64,000 bases of DNA, taken from the NCBI GenBank assembly GCA_028456385.1, contig JALNQF010000074.1, positions 62,001 to 126,000 of the forward strand, in the 5' to 3' direction. The stretch comes from Ophiosphaerella korrae. Lineage: Eukaryota; Ascomycota; Dothideomycetes; Pleosporales; Phaeosphaeriaceae. Positions 23,170 to 36,576 of the stretch are shown here, piece by piece; position 1 is the first letter of the stretch; every line of letters starts with the position of its first letter. Made by a program: the position numbers and the translations under genes. The notes beneath the pieces are model-generated. The model was not told the origin of the DNA. It worked only from the letters and a program-made list of their open reading frames with translations, and ran no database searches.

Positions 23170-26100
23170 GGCTGCTGCGGGAGCATACTGTTGAATCTAT
23201 AGAACAGTTTGAAGAAAGCATATTATTTGCTGAGCCTTGTGTTTTTTGTGAGACTTGATGCGATGTTGGTATGAGCGTGTCAAAGACCCCCTATATACTT
23301 GTGATGAGCGCATCTTTTGCAGCTTGTGTAAATGGGTATGAGATCTCACTCTATTGGTCTAGCCAACGTCTCTAGGCTCGATACTCGACAACTAGGTGTC
23401 GTTGTTCGATTAGAAATGCTTGGCGCAAGAATTATGTGATGAATTATGGTAACTTATTTTTTTATTATCAGTCATAGACTAATCACGGAATGACTTGCTC
23501 AGACTCGAACAGATACGCGCTTGCGATTTTATAGTAAAGCGAGTAGAAATAAAGTGGGTATAATTCGGTTATAGCATGCTCAAAATATATGTCTTTCTGC
23601 AAACATAATGCCTACGTACACTATATTTAAGCATTTTATGGATTATTTGTTCATGGAGGCGGGATTCAGGGACAGCTCGTAACAATGTGAGAGAGGACGA
23701 TTCACTTCTTGTTGGTCTAGTCCCATGATCTCATTTGGTTCTTTTGTGTTTTCCTAGACCCTAATCTGCTAGATTGCTCGTCTTTTTTTTTTTTTTTTTT
23801 TTTTTTTTTGGCTCATTCGTGTAGTAGGAGCGGACGAAATGCTCACATATTGCAAGCTAATTAACGTTGGCGCATTTATTAACTGTACCCTGATATAGAA
23901 TGTGCTACGCATCGCCAATCCTCCTAATATAGGGCTCACTCGACTGATCTCCACTTCACAAAGGTATCAATCCCTTTTATGCCAGACTGAAAGGCTTTCA
24001 TAGGTTTGTTTTAGGGGCGCTATATTCTACTGTACGTAACAAATCTTCTCGATAGTATCATTTAGAAGTTCTTCGCTTTTGAGCCATGTGTTTAGTGTGT
24101 GCTAATCCGTATGCTTGATAGTATGGAATCACCGACACTGACGTCCAGGAATATGATGGGACCGTGGAGGACTCTTTTGTAATTAATATTGCATCATATG
24201 GGTTACTCGGGAAGTCTAGTAGGCTGAAAAAGGCCTAATTCTCAGGTTTAATTTAGTAATAGTTGAGGACGGTATCCTAGTGGTGACTAAGAAGAACATT
24301 CTTATCAAGTAGCAGATGGGTTTTAATTAGTCTGATTCTAGGCTCGCCAACTCTTTTAGCAGATTCAAATTCAAGAACTTGGGAACAGCTTCTGTTTCAT
24401 CCTATGCAGCATTATGTTTTGGGTATTTCTCATGATTACTCACACTTGTCCATTCACCCACGCAGCCATGAGATTGATACTTCTCTACTAGGCAGGAAAT
24501 CTGATTAGTGAACCCGCTTGGAGTGCACACTCAAACACACTGATTACTGGCCTTTTGGTGCTCGGATACTGATTATCGCATACTGTAAGGGAGTAACCCT
24601 CTTGTTCAGCTTGAGTATCTATATATTCGCTAGGGATTCACCTACCTACCCCTACTTGGGCTAGTCTATGCCTCACCATAGGGTATATATACATCCCTAC
24701 CTCCTTCCTTTAAATGGCCTTTATCTACTATTCGCTCTCTTTTCAATCAACTAATTACTAGCATCTCTTGGGGCCTGTTTGCATGAAGTCTGCCTTACGC
24801 AATACTGGATCACGGCAAAGTTTGCTCCCTTCAGCCTTCTTTACTACCTAAGTCACCGCAGGTAGCCTTCTTACCTGCGTTGAGACGTCGCTAGATAACT
24901 ACTACAAAAGTCGCCAGCTCTTGATTGAGCCCTGGCCATTGAACTCGAGACTAGTTTGGCCAGGGAATAGATCCCACTCCCCAAAACAGTGTGGATTAGC
25001 ACCCTAGGTTTACCATTTCGTAGTTCCAGTCAAGTTTTGCGGCCTATTTTTTCCAGAGCCAACGCTGATGAAAAAGAATCTAGCATCTGAAGGGCGCGAC
25101 TAAATCTCGCTACCCCTTCTTGCGCAAGTTCAGGCTCTAGTCCTGAGCAGCGGCGGTACATCTCATCCTGTCTCACCCGCGCAGATTACGGCGCCCAATT
25201 TGCAATTCTAGCCCACAGCCTGGGCAGCAGGCGCCAATCCTTCAAATTTTTACTCCCTTTTCAATCAACAAGTTGTTTGAACCTCTTAGAGCCATCTTGC
25301 GTAAATTCTACCCCGCAATAAGACTTGAAATACTTCAAATTTAACGTGGGTCTACAGTAACAGCAGATTGATAAATACAATATCCAAGTTCACGATTACA
25401 AACTTGGTTTAAATATTGAGTCCTAGGCAGAATATACAGAGAGAAAAACTTCAAAATAAATATATAATATGCCCGAAAGCATGGTAGTGGGGTGATTTCT
25501 AATATAGATTCCTCTTATGGCTTACTATATTTCATGGACCCTGAAGATAGACGTTAATACTGTTCCAAAAGATATCATTGTTTATAAATCAAGTTCAATC
25601 TCGCAACTTTGTATGTTCGAAATACAGTAGATAGTATACTATAGTGCATGATGATAACTATATATATAATCTATTTAATTATCACATGCAATCTCTATAA
25701 GAGGGAATTTATTACAAACTATATCTTAGGACAATAGTACAGTGTATCGTTTCGCCTGATTCACAGTAACCAGTACTTTTGTCACTATAATTCCAAATGG
25801 AAAAAGAGTTTGGTGGCTCTAGTATTTCAACGAACTTTCTATTAGAGGGTTTTGTCTTCTCTGGGCGGGACAGGTGATTGTAAATGTGGGAATAGATGCA
25901 AATCAATAACAAAAAAACATATTCAAGACCCATACAATTCAAAGTAGAATAGATATGGAACCAGAGCATCAAAGACAATATAAAATACTCCACACATTCC
26001 TTCTACGGCATAGGGAATTTCAAACACGAGTTTTCACATTTTGACCGTTTAGATCTAAATCCAGACTTACCACACATGAAAAGTGTTGACGAAAAAAAGA

Positions 26101-26300
26101 CTAATTATCACTACAAAGAATGCAAACTGTCACCCAGCAACGAAGCCAAGCCTAGCAATACCCAATGTGACTCTTTGTCCAACAGGTAGCCATGCTTACT
26201 ACATACTAACCCTAAGCACATAGCATATACCTCAGCACCTTCAAAAATTTTATAACATACATAACCTCGTCACAGAGCATGCAAACAAGACTCTACAGCA
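23170..26300. other. AT-rich gene desert, possible RIP-degraded repeat
   Basis: No frame beyond chance length, no splice-supported exons and no RNA gene found. The stretch 23400-26260 is visibly rich in TA-containing words and stops in all frames. The 13-mer cttttcaatcaac occurs at about 24741 and 25257. This looks like decayed repeat DNA, but no transposon protein or terminal repeat is recognisable. Confidence 0.5.
23783..23809. repeat. T27 homopolymer
   Basis: 27 consecutive T on the top strand inside the AT-rich desert; it could be the relic of a poly(A) tail of a retroelement inserted on the minus strand, which is speculative. Confidence 0.9.
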
Positions 26301-29300
26301 CGCAAATATGTCCCTGACGCCCGCCCAGCAATACTTCCCATCACCCCCAACATGCCCACACCTATGTACACCTCCCCTCTACCACACCCACATCCCACCA
26401 TCCTTTATCCCAAGCACCCAACCCGATACCAGCCTTATCACCATCTCTCACCACACAACGAGCCGCACCAACCGCAAGACTCCATGCCACACCAAGCGTA
26501 GGACTACAGCTGAGTGTGACTCTATACAGTTCGAGGCGTCTCCTGCGCTGAAAACACATTGCCTCTGCTCTCCAGTGAGGTATCTATAGGACGTGGAGGG
26601 GATAGGCATGCAGCGGCTCGTTGGGGGCGAGGACGTGGACGTTGCGATGGGGGACTGGTGGAGTGAGTAGTGTGCTGTACCTGTTAAGACCATATCTCAG
26701 CGTTCTTCAAGTCCATCACTGTGCTTGCATGGCTGGGTTCTGAGCTGTCTTGATGACAAGTGTGTTTTTTTTTTTTTGGAAGCTTGTGGGTGAGGGGATG
26801 AGGGGTGAGATGGGGGGACAGGCGGTTGTGGGTGGGGAGTGGCATGTGGGTTGAGCTACGAGTGCATTCCCTTGGGGAAATTTTGGATTACAAGATGAGA
26901 TTGTACAAAGAGGGGTGTTACTGCAAGATGTGGTTCAGTTCTATACAGTTGCCGCGGGAGTTGTTGTCTACTGTTGGAGGGCGGCCTGATGGACGCTGCT
27001 ATTCAGCATGTCACCGTCACTGAACTTCGGATACATCTAACCACTAGAGAGAACTCTGTGTCCACCAGAGGACGAGAGGGCTATGTCATTGCACATGATA
27101 TTTTTGGGCTCTAGTAAATCTAGATATTCAGAGCCACATAACAAACGTCACGGTCAGGCTACTCGAAATCCACACCACAGATTCCAAAATTTCGAACATC
27201 ACCACAGCGACTTACAAAATTCAAGATACCAGAACATTCCAAATACCACATGTTCATGGAAGGGTACCGCTGTCCCCTAACCGACAACGATGCCCAACTA
27301 GTAAAAGCGCCCACAACAGCGGAGACCCAGCTGCAGCAAGATCTGAAACCAGGTTCCACTCTCCGTCTAAAGCTGCCAAGAAAGCAGTCGTGTTTGTCCG
27401 AAGCAATCAACGCCCAGCCGCGCGAATCAAGCCCCAAAACGGAGCGCTCGAAGAAGCACGCGAAACGCATGACGGAGGCAGATGGGAGTCCGACTGCAAG
27501 AATGGGTCGATGTTCTCTAACCGGTATCTGCTGCGCCGGATATAGACTGCCATGGGTGACAAGGCCGAGAGTCGTCCACCATTCATCAATGTTACACCCA
27601 CTGTGCTCGAAACGGCCGTGACAGCTGTTGCAGTAGCTCGAGGCAGTAGTCGCAGATAGATTGGTGCCGATCAGATATCTGTCTGGTTCTGCTCTCATTC
27701 ATCAGCTGCGTAATCATATCTTAAAAGCAAGTTAGTCGACCTTGGAATCCCTGTAGTCGTTGCTTTGCGACCAGGAACATCCCTTTCGGCACTCGGCCGA
27801 TGGGACGGACAACTCATCTGAGCTTCCCCGCGCCCTGCCGACTTTGCTTCATTCTCAAATCTAGAACTGATTACTGAGTGTGGGCATCCGCCTCGCTTGG
27901 GCAAGTGCGGATCTTGGGTATCATTGTGCAGTGAGCTGAAAACCGGGCTACCTGCATCAGGATATGGATTGTTGAAAAGCATCTGCCGCGATCGGGTGAC
28001 GTTGAAGAGCCCACCAGCCTCGCAAGTAGATACGGAAAGTACATCGAGGTTTGTCGATATTCCAGTCCACTGGAGATGAAACCGTGGGACGAGATTGGTA
28101 CCTTTGTACACTCAAAATTGTTATCTATGGGCCGAAAGATTAAATAAACGACTTAGCCATTTAGTGCTCAGGTTGACGGGCCATAATCTATGAACGCTGT
28201 CGCGTAGTGCAAACTTCCGATCACCCGTAGGTTGAAGTCGAAGGATTCAAAACCTTGGGGCCCATCGTATGGCTTTGGGTACGATCGCACACAAGCATGT
28301 CATTAAAACCTTGATTGAATCCCTCCCTGAAGATCTCACTGATACGAGGTACAAGCTGGTCCTGGAAAGCACATCCTCAAGGCTTTGTGCCCCACACGTG
28401 AGCTGGCAGCCTCAGCTTGTGCTAGAAGTGGTAATACCGCAAGGTCGCACGACCGTCCTCGATGGTGATACAAGGACACCTAGCCAAAGAGATTGTACGT
28501 GTCTGCCGTCTCGACAACGAGTCGAGTGGTAGCCTGAGCTCGTACGGTAGAGTTCGTGTATTGTAGTCTATACGCCACCCACTCGATTCTCTGAAACGCG
28601 AGTTTGAAGATCTTCTCGAATAAACGTCGACGTTTCGTGCGACTTTCGGCACTGGTACTCCCGGGCGTCGGCAATCTGCGACCTGTACCACAAAATCTTG
28701 GCAACAAATGCGCGGCCCCCTGATTGCTGCAGGACGCGCTCGAGTATCAGCGCAATGGGGGCAAGGAGCTATTTCGGGAACAGTCGGAGCGCGCAGAACA
28801 GGTTCAACATGCTCAACGCCAGGCCATGGTTTGCATTGTGGGACTGCGCCTTTTGGGCCAATGCATAACGAGATGATGCCTAGGGTCGGAGGCGCACGGC
28901 TGAAATCTGAGTGAGTTTGCGTGCCATCGAGTCCAGCGCTTTGGATGAGATGGGCTACGCGAGACCAGGGCAGAGCCATCTAAATGAAATATGTTATATT
29001 TATCGCGATAAACAAGAACATTGCCTTGCGTGTCTGCTGAGGTCGTGATCAAACGCGTAATGGCATAGGTAGTCCCTGGCAAATCCGCCGAAGCGGCATG
29101 ACTCGAGCCTTGTGTAGTCTGGTGATATGATTGCTCGGGAACCAGATCGGATCTTGAATCCAACGGATAGTCGCGCCCGCGATTTCGCAAGTATTCGAGT
29201 CACGACGTGATGAAAGTCAAGGAGCGAAATGAAGGCGTTGGCGAGTACAATGTAGGGACTACTGTGTTCTGGAAAACCACTAGAAGACCGCTAGCATCGT

Positions 29301-32300
29301 GAAACCTGCCCTGTGCTGAGCCAGCCACAGTAACCAGCGCGTTCATGCTGAGCGAGCCAGCGTGTGCAGCGCTATGACTGCCAGGAAATGGCGTTTTCAT
29401 GCGTTGTCCGCTTCTAGAAGCCATAGCGCCACATTGGAGCAGGAAGGTTTGCAAAGAGTGTCAAGCCTATGGGATTGTGGCAGAGAAGGTACCTATATTA
29501 CTAGTAGCATGAATCTGTTCGCCCAGGGTCGGCGGCGATAAGAATGAGATGAACACTGCATATGGCTTTATCCGCGGTTTGTAGCCCTTTGTAGCTCGTG
29601 TTCACTGCAGATATAGGCTGAATTGAGTTGGCTGTAAAATTTGTTCTCGATGGTTCGCTCCGAAGTCGATGAAATGAGATCGTGTATGGTAGATTCAGTT
29701 TGGTTATTGACCATGTGAGGCGATGTAACGCAACACCAGAACGAGTTTCGCACGAGAATGCTCGTTGGCCATCTTGAACAGTTTGCCTTATCGCTGGATA
29801 GCATAGCAAATCCTGCTCCAGATTTATTGAGATTGCTACAACGCGTATAAAGCACACATATTCCGGAGAAAAATGTCATTATAATGCAAGTCTCAGAAAG
29901 GTGTAATTCTGGTCGCGATAGTTCTGCTGCCAAGATATGTAAAGATCGATCTGGAGTATAGCGGATTCATCTCTCATTGGCTGTCTAAGGCGCCCCCATT
30001 CCCTGCTAGTCTTTACAGGAATTTATTCCTTTTTCTTTTGTAGGAAGGCCGACTACGTTATGACAAGGGGTGATTTGAAATTAATGTGGGAACGCGAACA
30101 TGTTGACAGTGTTAAAGTGGGTAATGCCTTGAAACAGCACCATAAATGCAGCTGGAAGATCCACATGTGGTATGATGGGTAGGTAGCAAAGAACGATGAG
30201 AAGACCTTTGACGGGGTTTGCGGCTGGAGGCTGGGCGAGCCGAGGCGAGAATCCTCGTCATGTCGCAGGCTGCTGCAGAGCATCGACAAATTTAGCGGAC
30301 TGACATCATGGTTGGAGTATCTAAGATGACCTTGCTGCAGAAATCAGCCCATGTCCCAATCCTGCCGTCAATAGTCCGCTCGAATCAGAGTCCAGGCTAG
30401 GGTGGGGACACTAACAGGGTTTGTGCGGGAGACTGGCCTGACCCTGTTGTGGGCTCCGGCGCCTAGGGTTGCACGTCCCTCGCGTCATTGATGAAGGCCG
30501 GCAGAGTTAGCTACTCTACTCTAGCCAATGACGAATGACGAGTTGCACTGTCAGAAAGGCCGCTTATGCAGTAACGTTGGAAAGAGATGGCTCGGTTAGA
30601 ATGGCTGCTGGATTTCAAAGCAACCTGTTGGTGGCCCAGCGATGGCGAAACAGGTGGCGCTGTCATAATACGCGAATGTGATCAAGGCCACGCCGTGTCG
30701 AGTTCGGAACCTGCCCTCCGTCCAAAGGCTTACATGGAACTATTTTGAGGGGTCGATGAACAAATCAGAGATGTTATGGCGTTTGGTGTATCTGATTCCA
30801 GGTTGCAGAGGCTTGTTACCCTCAAGGGCTTGCGGGAAGCAAGGTTGGGGGGCCTGAGAAGATCCCCAGCCTGGCCGTCAATGTGCGACCCGCCCGATGA
30901 TCAGACTGACATGCATGATGACTCTTCAGCCATCATCGACAGCATTTATCGATTCAAATGGCATGTGCGACGCACCGATATAGGCAATAACGAGAGGCGA
31001 ACAGCTGTTAACATGTGTAAGATGGATCTTAAAACAGCAGGCGGTTTGTCGCTGCAGGAAGAAAATCATTTGTAGCGGGCTTTCGTCTGCTGATCTCGTG
31101 CCGGCTAGTTCAGCCGAGACATTTCGATGAACAACAGGTATTATTCCGGCAGATGATTGTGATGCCCTGATTGGCCTTGCCATTCTTTTGGCCCCAAGTA
31201 AAAATAACGAGAGGCAGTCTCTTGTATGTTTAAGGCTTCCCACACACGGTGTTGCCGAATGTCAAGTTGTCCTATGGTAATACTATGCAGAGATGTGTTG
31301 CGGGGGGGTTTTTTATTTTTTTTTTGCTTGAGCACAATGCAAGTGCAGAGATGATAGCCTCCAGCGCTAAACGCAGAGTTACGGGACGAGTTGGATCCTT
31401 GCACAATAGCGTGCACACCATGCCCTGGTGATCGTCCACCGTTGGTAAGCAGGGCTTTATCCCTGCTTCCCGCAACTGAGCAACGGTCAAGATAGGCGTT
31501 ACATACGAATGATATATCTCGGAACGGGTTTGTCAATATCATCCGCACGCGAGATTTTTAAGCGTATTGAAAGTCTAATGGCATGGGACAAGCTGGTGAC
31601 AAGCTCCGTGTGGTTGTGCTTGATGGGCTACCGTCGGGAAGGAGTTGCTGCGGTAGAACAATGACATGCTGACAGTGACTATTTTGTAATATGGTAGCGA
31701 TGTGAATGTCAATAAGACGCGCCCAGCTGACCATGTCGACATGCACGTCGCCAACAGCGTTCATCTGAACACTACATGGGATGTAGCGACCCGGTAAGCC
31801 GCTGTAAACGAGCTGTGAAGGGTAACTGGGTTGATAGATCTACATGGGCGTTGCCAATCCGAGGGATTTTACGGGGCGCGCGCGGGGTCGCGGGAAAATG
31901 GCCAATTTTGTCCAAGGCTACGGCCAGGCCTTTGTGCTGAGGCAAGGAGAGGCGGGCTGCACAAAGTGTTGATGCGCGAGATTTTAAATTTGTGCACTAA
32001 TGAGCCGTTGGGGGCTTCGATGAGCAATGCTGTGTGCACGGTGAAGCAGAGTGGCAGCTAGGATGGTGTGCAGTGGTGGAGGTCAGACTATTGGCAAGCA
32101 GAGCTGGCGTTCAGATAGAGTTGGATCGTTGTTCGGTACCTGAGCTGTTGCCCTTGTCGCGAGCAGGCCGGGAGGCAGGCCAGCGTGATGCATCCAGGGT
32201 ATCTCCGCACCCCACTGCGAACGCCTCGCTCGGAACATTACAGATGGTCAGGCCCAGGTCCCATGTTACGATCGCAGACAGGGAGCGTCACGCGTTGGAC

Positions 32301-33312
32301 ATGGGATTCGCAACATGTTTTGGTTGCAGAGCTTCTCGAAACCGAGGAAACGGATTGGGTGCAGAGCAGAGGGTCACGGGTTTCAAGATTTGAGTTGGCA
32401 GCCGCCGTAGCAGGTAGACAGCGCGCAGAGCAAAGCTTGCGACGTCTGAAGACGGAACGGCATGCGATGCAGGCATAAGCCGAAAGCGAGGAACAATTGG
32501 GCCGAAAAGGTGCAAAGATGTGGGTTCGGCGCAGCTGCGGAGGAAAACGGCCGGAGTTTGTTGTGTGTTTGGATGCGACGCGCTCAGTCGCGTCGAGGCT
32601 CAAGACACGATGGAGTCTGCAGATAGCAGCAGTGTGGCATTCTAGACTGCGTGGGATGCGCCCCTGGGGTTTGTGAGGGGCGAAGCGATATTCCCAGGTT
32701 TCGGCGCCATGGCTCCGCGAAGGGCCAGGCTGGCAAGGTGAGGATCGATCAGCAAGCAAGGCAAGCAAGGCAAGCCTGATGCCCGTCTCCCGAAAGGCAT
32801 TTCCGTAAGGGTGCTCGCAGGCAGCGCGTGGCTGCTGGCGGGCTAGCCGGATTGGGGGCCTGTGGGGAGCGGGCGTGCTTCGGCCAGTCAGGGCAGGCGA
32901 CGTTGGGGCACAGAGGCTGCGCCGTTTTGGGCGTTGACTGGCCGCGCAGGCTGGCCAATGGGAAGCCCAACGGTCGACTAGCGGCGGACTCGAGAGCTGG
33001 CAGTCTTGCGGCATGGCAAACGAGAGCTTGGGAGAGGCCGGCAAAACCATGGCAGTTGAGGTGCCTGGGTGGTAAGGCTGGTGCGAGGCAGGCGAGTGAC
33101 GCGTCCGATATGGACTCGGGCAGGCCGTGGGCCGTGTAGACGGTGAGGGCTGCAGGGGGAAATATAGAGGGGGCAGAAACAGCAGGAGGATAGAGCGTGT
33201 ATAGCTATATCAGCCAGGTTAAGAGGGCATGCGACAGGCGTCGCCAGGCGTAGGCGGGCGTATACAGCCAGTGTGTGCGCGGTACGGCGTGCGCATTTAC
33301 CCGCCGAGGATA

Positions 33313-33352
33313 CCACACATACACACTCACACACACACGCACACGCACACAC
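33313..33352. repeat. imperfect (CA)n microsatellite
   Basis: Interrupted CA dinucleotide tract in the likely leader or promoter of the 33985 gene. Confidence 0.9.
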
Positions 33353-33571
33353 CAAAGACGCGTGAGCAGTGCGAAAGGTCCGGTGCGGTCGACGCCACCA
33401 CGAGCAAGAAAAAAACGCTCCTGCCCGCTTCGCGCAGTCGTTGGAAGGCCCCACCAGGCTGGCCTCGCGTGCTCCAGCGTACACAGGCTGGCCGTACATT
33501 CGGGACGCCTTCTTCTCCTGCTCGCCTCGCCACCTCACCTTACCTCCCCTTCATCATCACCACCACTACCA

Positions 33572-33594
33572 CCTCCTCCTCCTCCTCCTCCTCC
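33572..33594. repeat. (CCT)n trinucleotide tract
   Basis: Uninterrupted CCT/CTC run within a longer pyrimidine-rich stretch about 400 bp before the start codon at 33985, a common feature of strong or long fungal leaders. Confidence 0.9.
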
Positions 33595-33984
33595 CACCAC
33601 CCACCACTGCCTGTTCCTCGCCTCGCTTCCGATCCCCCATCTGCCATTCCCTTTCCTGCCTCTCGTGTCTCTCTCTGTCGCCATCCGCGCCGATCCCTGA
33701 TCCCGGCGCTCACGACATCCGCGGACGGCGCCCAAAACAGAGCTAGGCCCGGTCGTGCATCTCGTGCAGGGAGGTGGCTGGCCCCGGGAGGCGTTAGTTG
33801 TTTGACGTTTATTTCACGCCCCTCTCCACCGCCCATGCCTGCTCCATCTGCTCTGCCCTGGCCTGCCTGCCCATCTCTACTCTGAAATTACGCAGGCCAC
33901 GCTACTGCATCGCCCTCGTTCATTGCGCTAGGGCCTTTTGCACCGGATCCTTCCACCACCACGCCGTCCGCAATAACAACAATC

Positions 33985-36533
33985 ATGTCGCAGAAGCAGG
34001 CCCCAGATAGGCCCCGGAAGTATAAGGAAGACCCGGCGCCTGTAGCGTCGCTGAAGTTGGTGAGTCGACTCTGCTTCCCTGTCCCCCTACAAACGCCCTC
34101 GTCGTCGTACCTACACCTTCCTGCCCTTGCTTCTCCCTCCACATGCTTGCTTCGGCCTCTCGGTCTGCCTCTGCAACTCGCCACCGCTGAGCTTGACCAA
34201 CGCGACCTCCCGCGTCCCCGTTGCTGTCACCGCCTCAATCGACCCCAATCCTCGTCGCCTTTGCATTGCGCTGCAGCCTCTGCAAGCCGCCTCCACCATT
34301 CCTCAGCTACCCCAGCTGCGGCGCCCCTCTGCCTACATGGTATGCCCTTCCCGCCAAGCTGCCCTGCTACCTTACCCAAGCCCCTACCCCCCTGTCCGGC
34401 CCTGTCGCGTCGCACCTCACCGAGCTTTCCTTGTCTGTTCCCTTCAGTCCGCCGCCTCTGGTTACCCAGACTCGACAACAGCGACATCCCTGCCATGCCC
34501 TCCCACTTCCGCTGCCACCAAAGTCCGCCCATTCTCTCTTGTCAAACGTCGCCAAATCTTGCGCTGCTGTCCCTAGTCCGCCTTTTCCTTCTACCTATAA
34601 ACTAAACCCTACCGTCCTGTCGCTTTTCAGACCCTGCCCTCGCATGTACTCTTCGCCACATCCCCCCCCTTCCCCCCCTTTAGCGAATCACCTTCCGCTG
34701 CCCCACACTGCGACCATCATACAGCTTCACTATTCTATCCTCCCCTGCCCACATCATCATCTACCTCACTACACTCTTGCCGGTTTTTTTTTTTTTTTTT
34801 TTTTTGCTACCACCATTACGCATGCAGCCTCGCTGACCTGGTTTCTTTTTCCAGCATCACCCTCATCCATCCCAGGGCTTGCCACCGCCAAATCATCATC
34901 CGGCCCACCACCCTAGACCTGGAGTAATTCATCACAACCACCACCATCAACACCAACACCAGCAGCATCCTGACTCTCCACATCAGTCTGCCCCAGCACA
35001 GAGCCCTGCCCAGGCCCACTACCCTTCGCCGCATCCTTCAAATCCCCAGGGACCCCCACCTCATCAGTCTCCTTACATTCAGCAAATCCAAGGTCCTCCT
35101 CCGCCCCAACAGCAACAAGAGGTTCCTTACTACTCGGCGCACCCTAGCCCTTATAGCACCAACAGTGCCCCAAGCAACTACTCATCATCTGGTAAGCGAT
35201 TTTTGTTTTGCCCTACCGTCGAACCACACTAGCATTCGCGAGAATCGCGGGGCTGGTGTTTTGTGGTGTGTCCGTGTTGTTTGATGCGCAACAACATTTT
35301 GTGAACTCGTCTGACTATCCACAGAAACTCCTGAGCTTATGGCGGCTGCAACTATGAATCGATCGGGATTTCCCCCAATCTCTTATCACACACCACAGTC
35401 AAACTCACCAGCATCTGTTCAATCACCGCAACACGATCAACATGGCAGACCAATCTACGGTCAACCACCTAACCAGATGCCACCATCAATGTATTACACG
35501 CCCTATGGTAACAACGCAGTACCTCAACCATCACCATATTCGCAGCATCCATCGTCGGCACCGCATCAACAGCCAATGCAGCAACCAGGTTCGTTGTTGA
35601 TATCCAACCCACCAGGTCAACCAATGCAGCATCCTCATCCGGGTCACCAGCCTCATCCACACACTCCTGGAATGACGGGAAGCCCAAAACCACGCATGTC
35701 GCAAACACCACTTCAGCGCCCGCCATCAGGATTGGGAGGACCACCACAAGCCCCTCCGCAAGGCCCTCCGGTTGGTGCACCAAACATGCACCCAGGTCCC
35801 CCCGGAGGCCCAAATGTCAACCCAAATGCTGCGCCCGGCCCCATTCCTGCAACCACACCCTTAGTCGTCAGGCAAGACCAAAACGGTGTACAGTGGATCG
35901 CCTTCGAGTACTCGCGTGATCGCGTGAAAATGGAATACACGATTCGATGTGATGTCGAGTCTGTCAATGTCGATGATTTGCCACAAGATTTCAAGACTGA
36001 GAACTGTGTCTACCCACGCGCTTGCTGTGCCAAGGACCAGTACAAAGGCAATCGTCTTCACTACGAGACTGAGTGCAACACAGTTGGCTGGGCATTAGCA
36101 CAACTAAACCCATGTCTACGAGGAAAGCGAGGTCTCATTCAGCGAGCAGTCGATAGCTGGCGCAACAGCAATCAAGACCCGCGTTTGAGGAGCCGACGCG
36201 TTAGGAGGATGGCGAAGATGACCACACGAAAGGCTCAATCATCGACACATGGTAACCACATGGCTGGACCAGGTGGTCCCGGCGCTCCCGGAGTGCCCAA
36301 CTCAGCTGGATTAGCAGCCCCACCACGACCACCGAACATGGGCATGGGAGGGCCCCAGATGCACCATCATCATGACCATCCTGGAGGACCTCAAGGAGGA
36401 GCGGATGATGTTAGCGGTATGTTTCACCAGATGTGATGCGATAAGCGCAATTGTTGGATTTAAATGATACCTTTGTCGCTTTTGCCCATGCATGTATATT
36501 ATTACACATTTGATGTAATACCCCTCGATATCA

Positions 36534-36576
<43 letters not shown>

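Larger units (their letters stand above)
26301..33984. other. gene-poor region and long upstream region of the 34-kb gene
   Basis: I find no recognisable protein. Frames up to 270 codons exist (for example minus 32238-33050) but look like chance frames in GC-rich DNA. The part 32000-33984 is GC-rich, then pyrimidine-rich with microsatellites, and most likely includes the promoter and long 5' leader of the gene that starts at 33985. The part 26300-26870 shows a sharp C-rich to G-rich flip. Confidence 0.4.

Noticed and set aside
23490..23540. Possible tRNA T-arm (tcgaac word)
   Set aside because: The flanking bases do not pair as a five-base T stem and no acceptor stem exists.
24930..24990. 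Possible tRNA-like segment (ttgaactcgag)
   Set aside because: No stem pairing for T arm or acceptor arm on either strand.
27159..27698. 179-codon minus-strand frame with an overlapping plus-strand frame of 123 codons
   Set aside because: Neither shows domain features or plausible introns; they are mutual shadows at best.
28422..28979. 185-codon minus-strand frame (starts MALPWSRVAHLIQ)
   Set aside because: No recognisable family, no splice partners, and equally long overlapping frames on other strands; kept out as unsupported.
32238..33050. 270-codon minus-strand frame in the desert
   Set aside because: Pro/Ala/Arg/Ser-rich chance-like composition in GC-rich DNA, no domain, no start context, and it lies in the likely upstream region of the 33985 gene.
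33300..33600. CRISPR-like or regularly spaced repeats
   Set aside because: These are ordinary dinucleotide and trinucleotide microsatellites in a eukaryotic genome.
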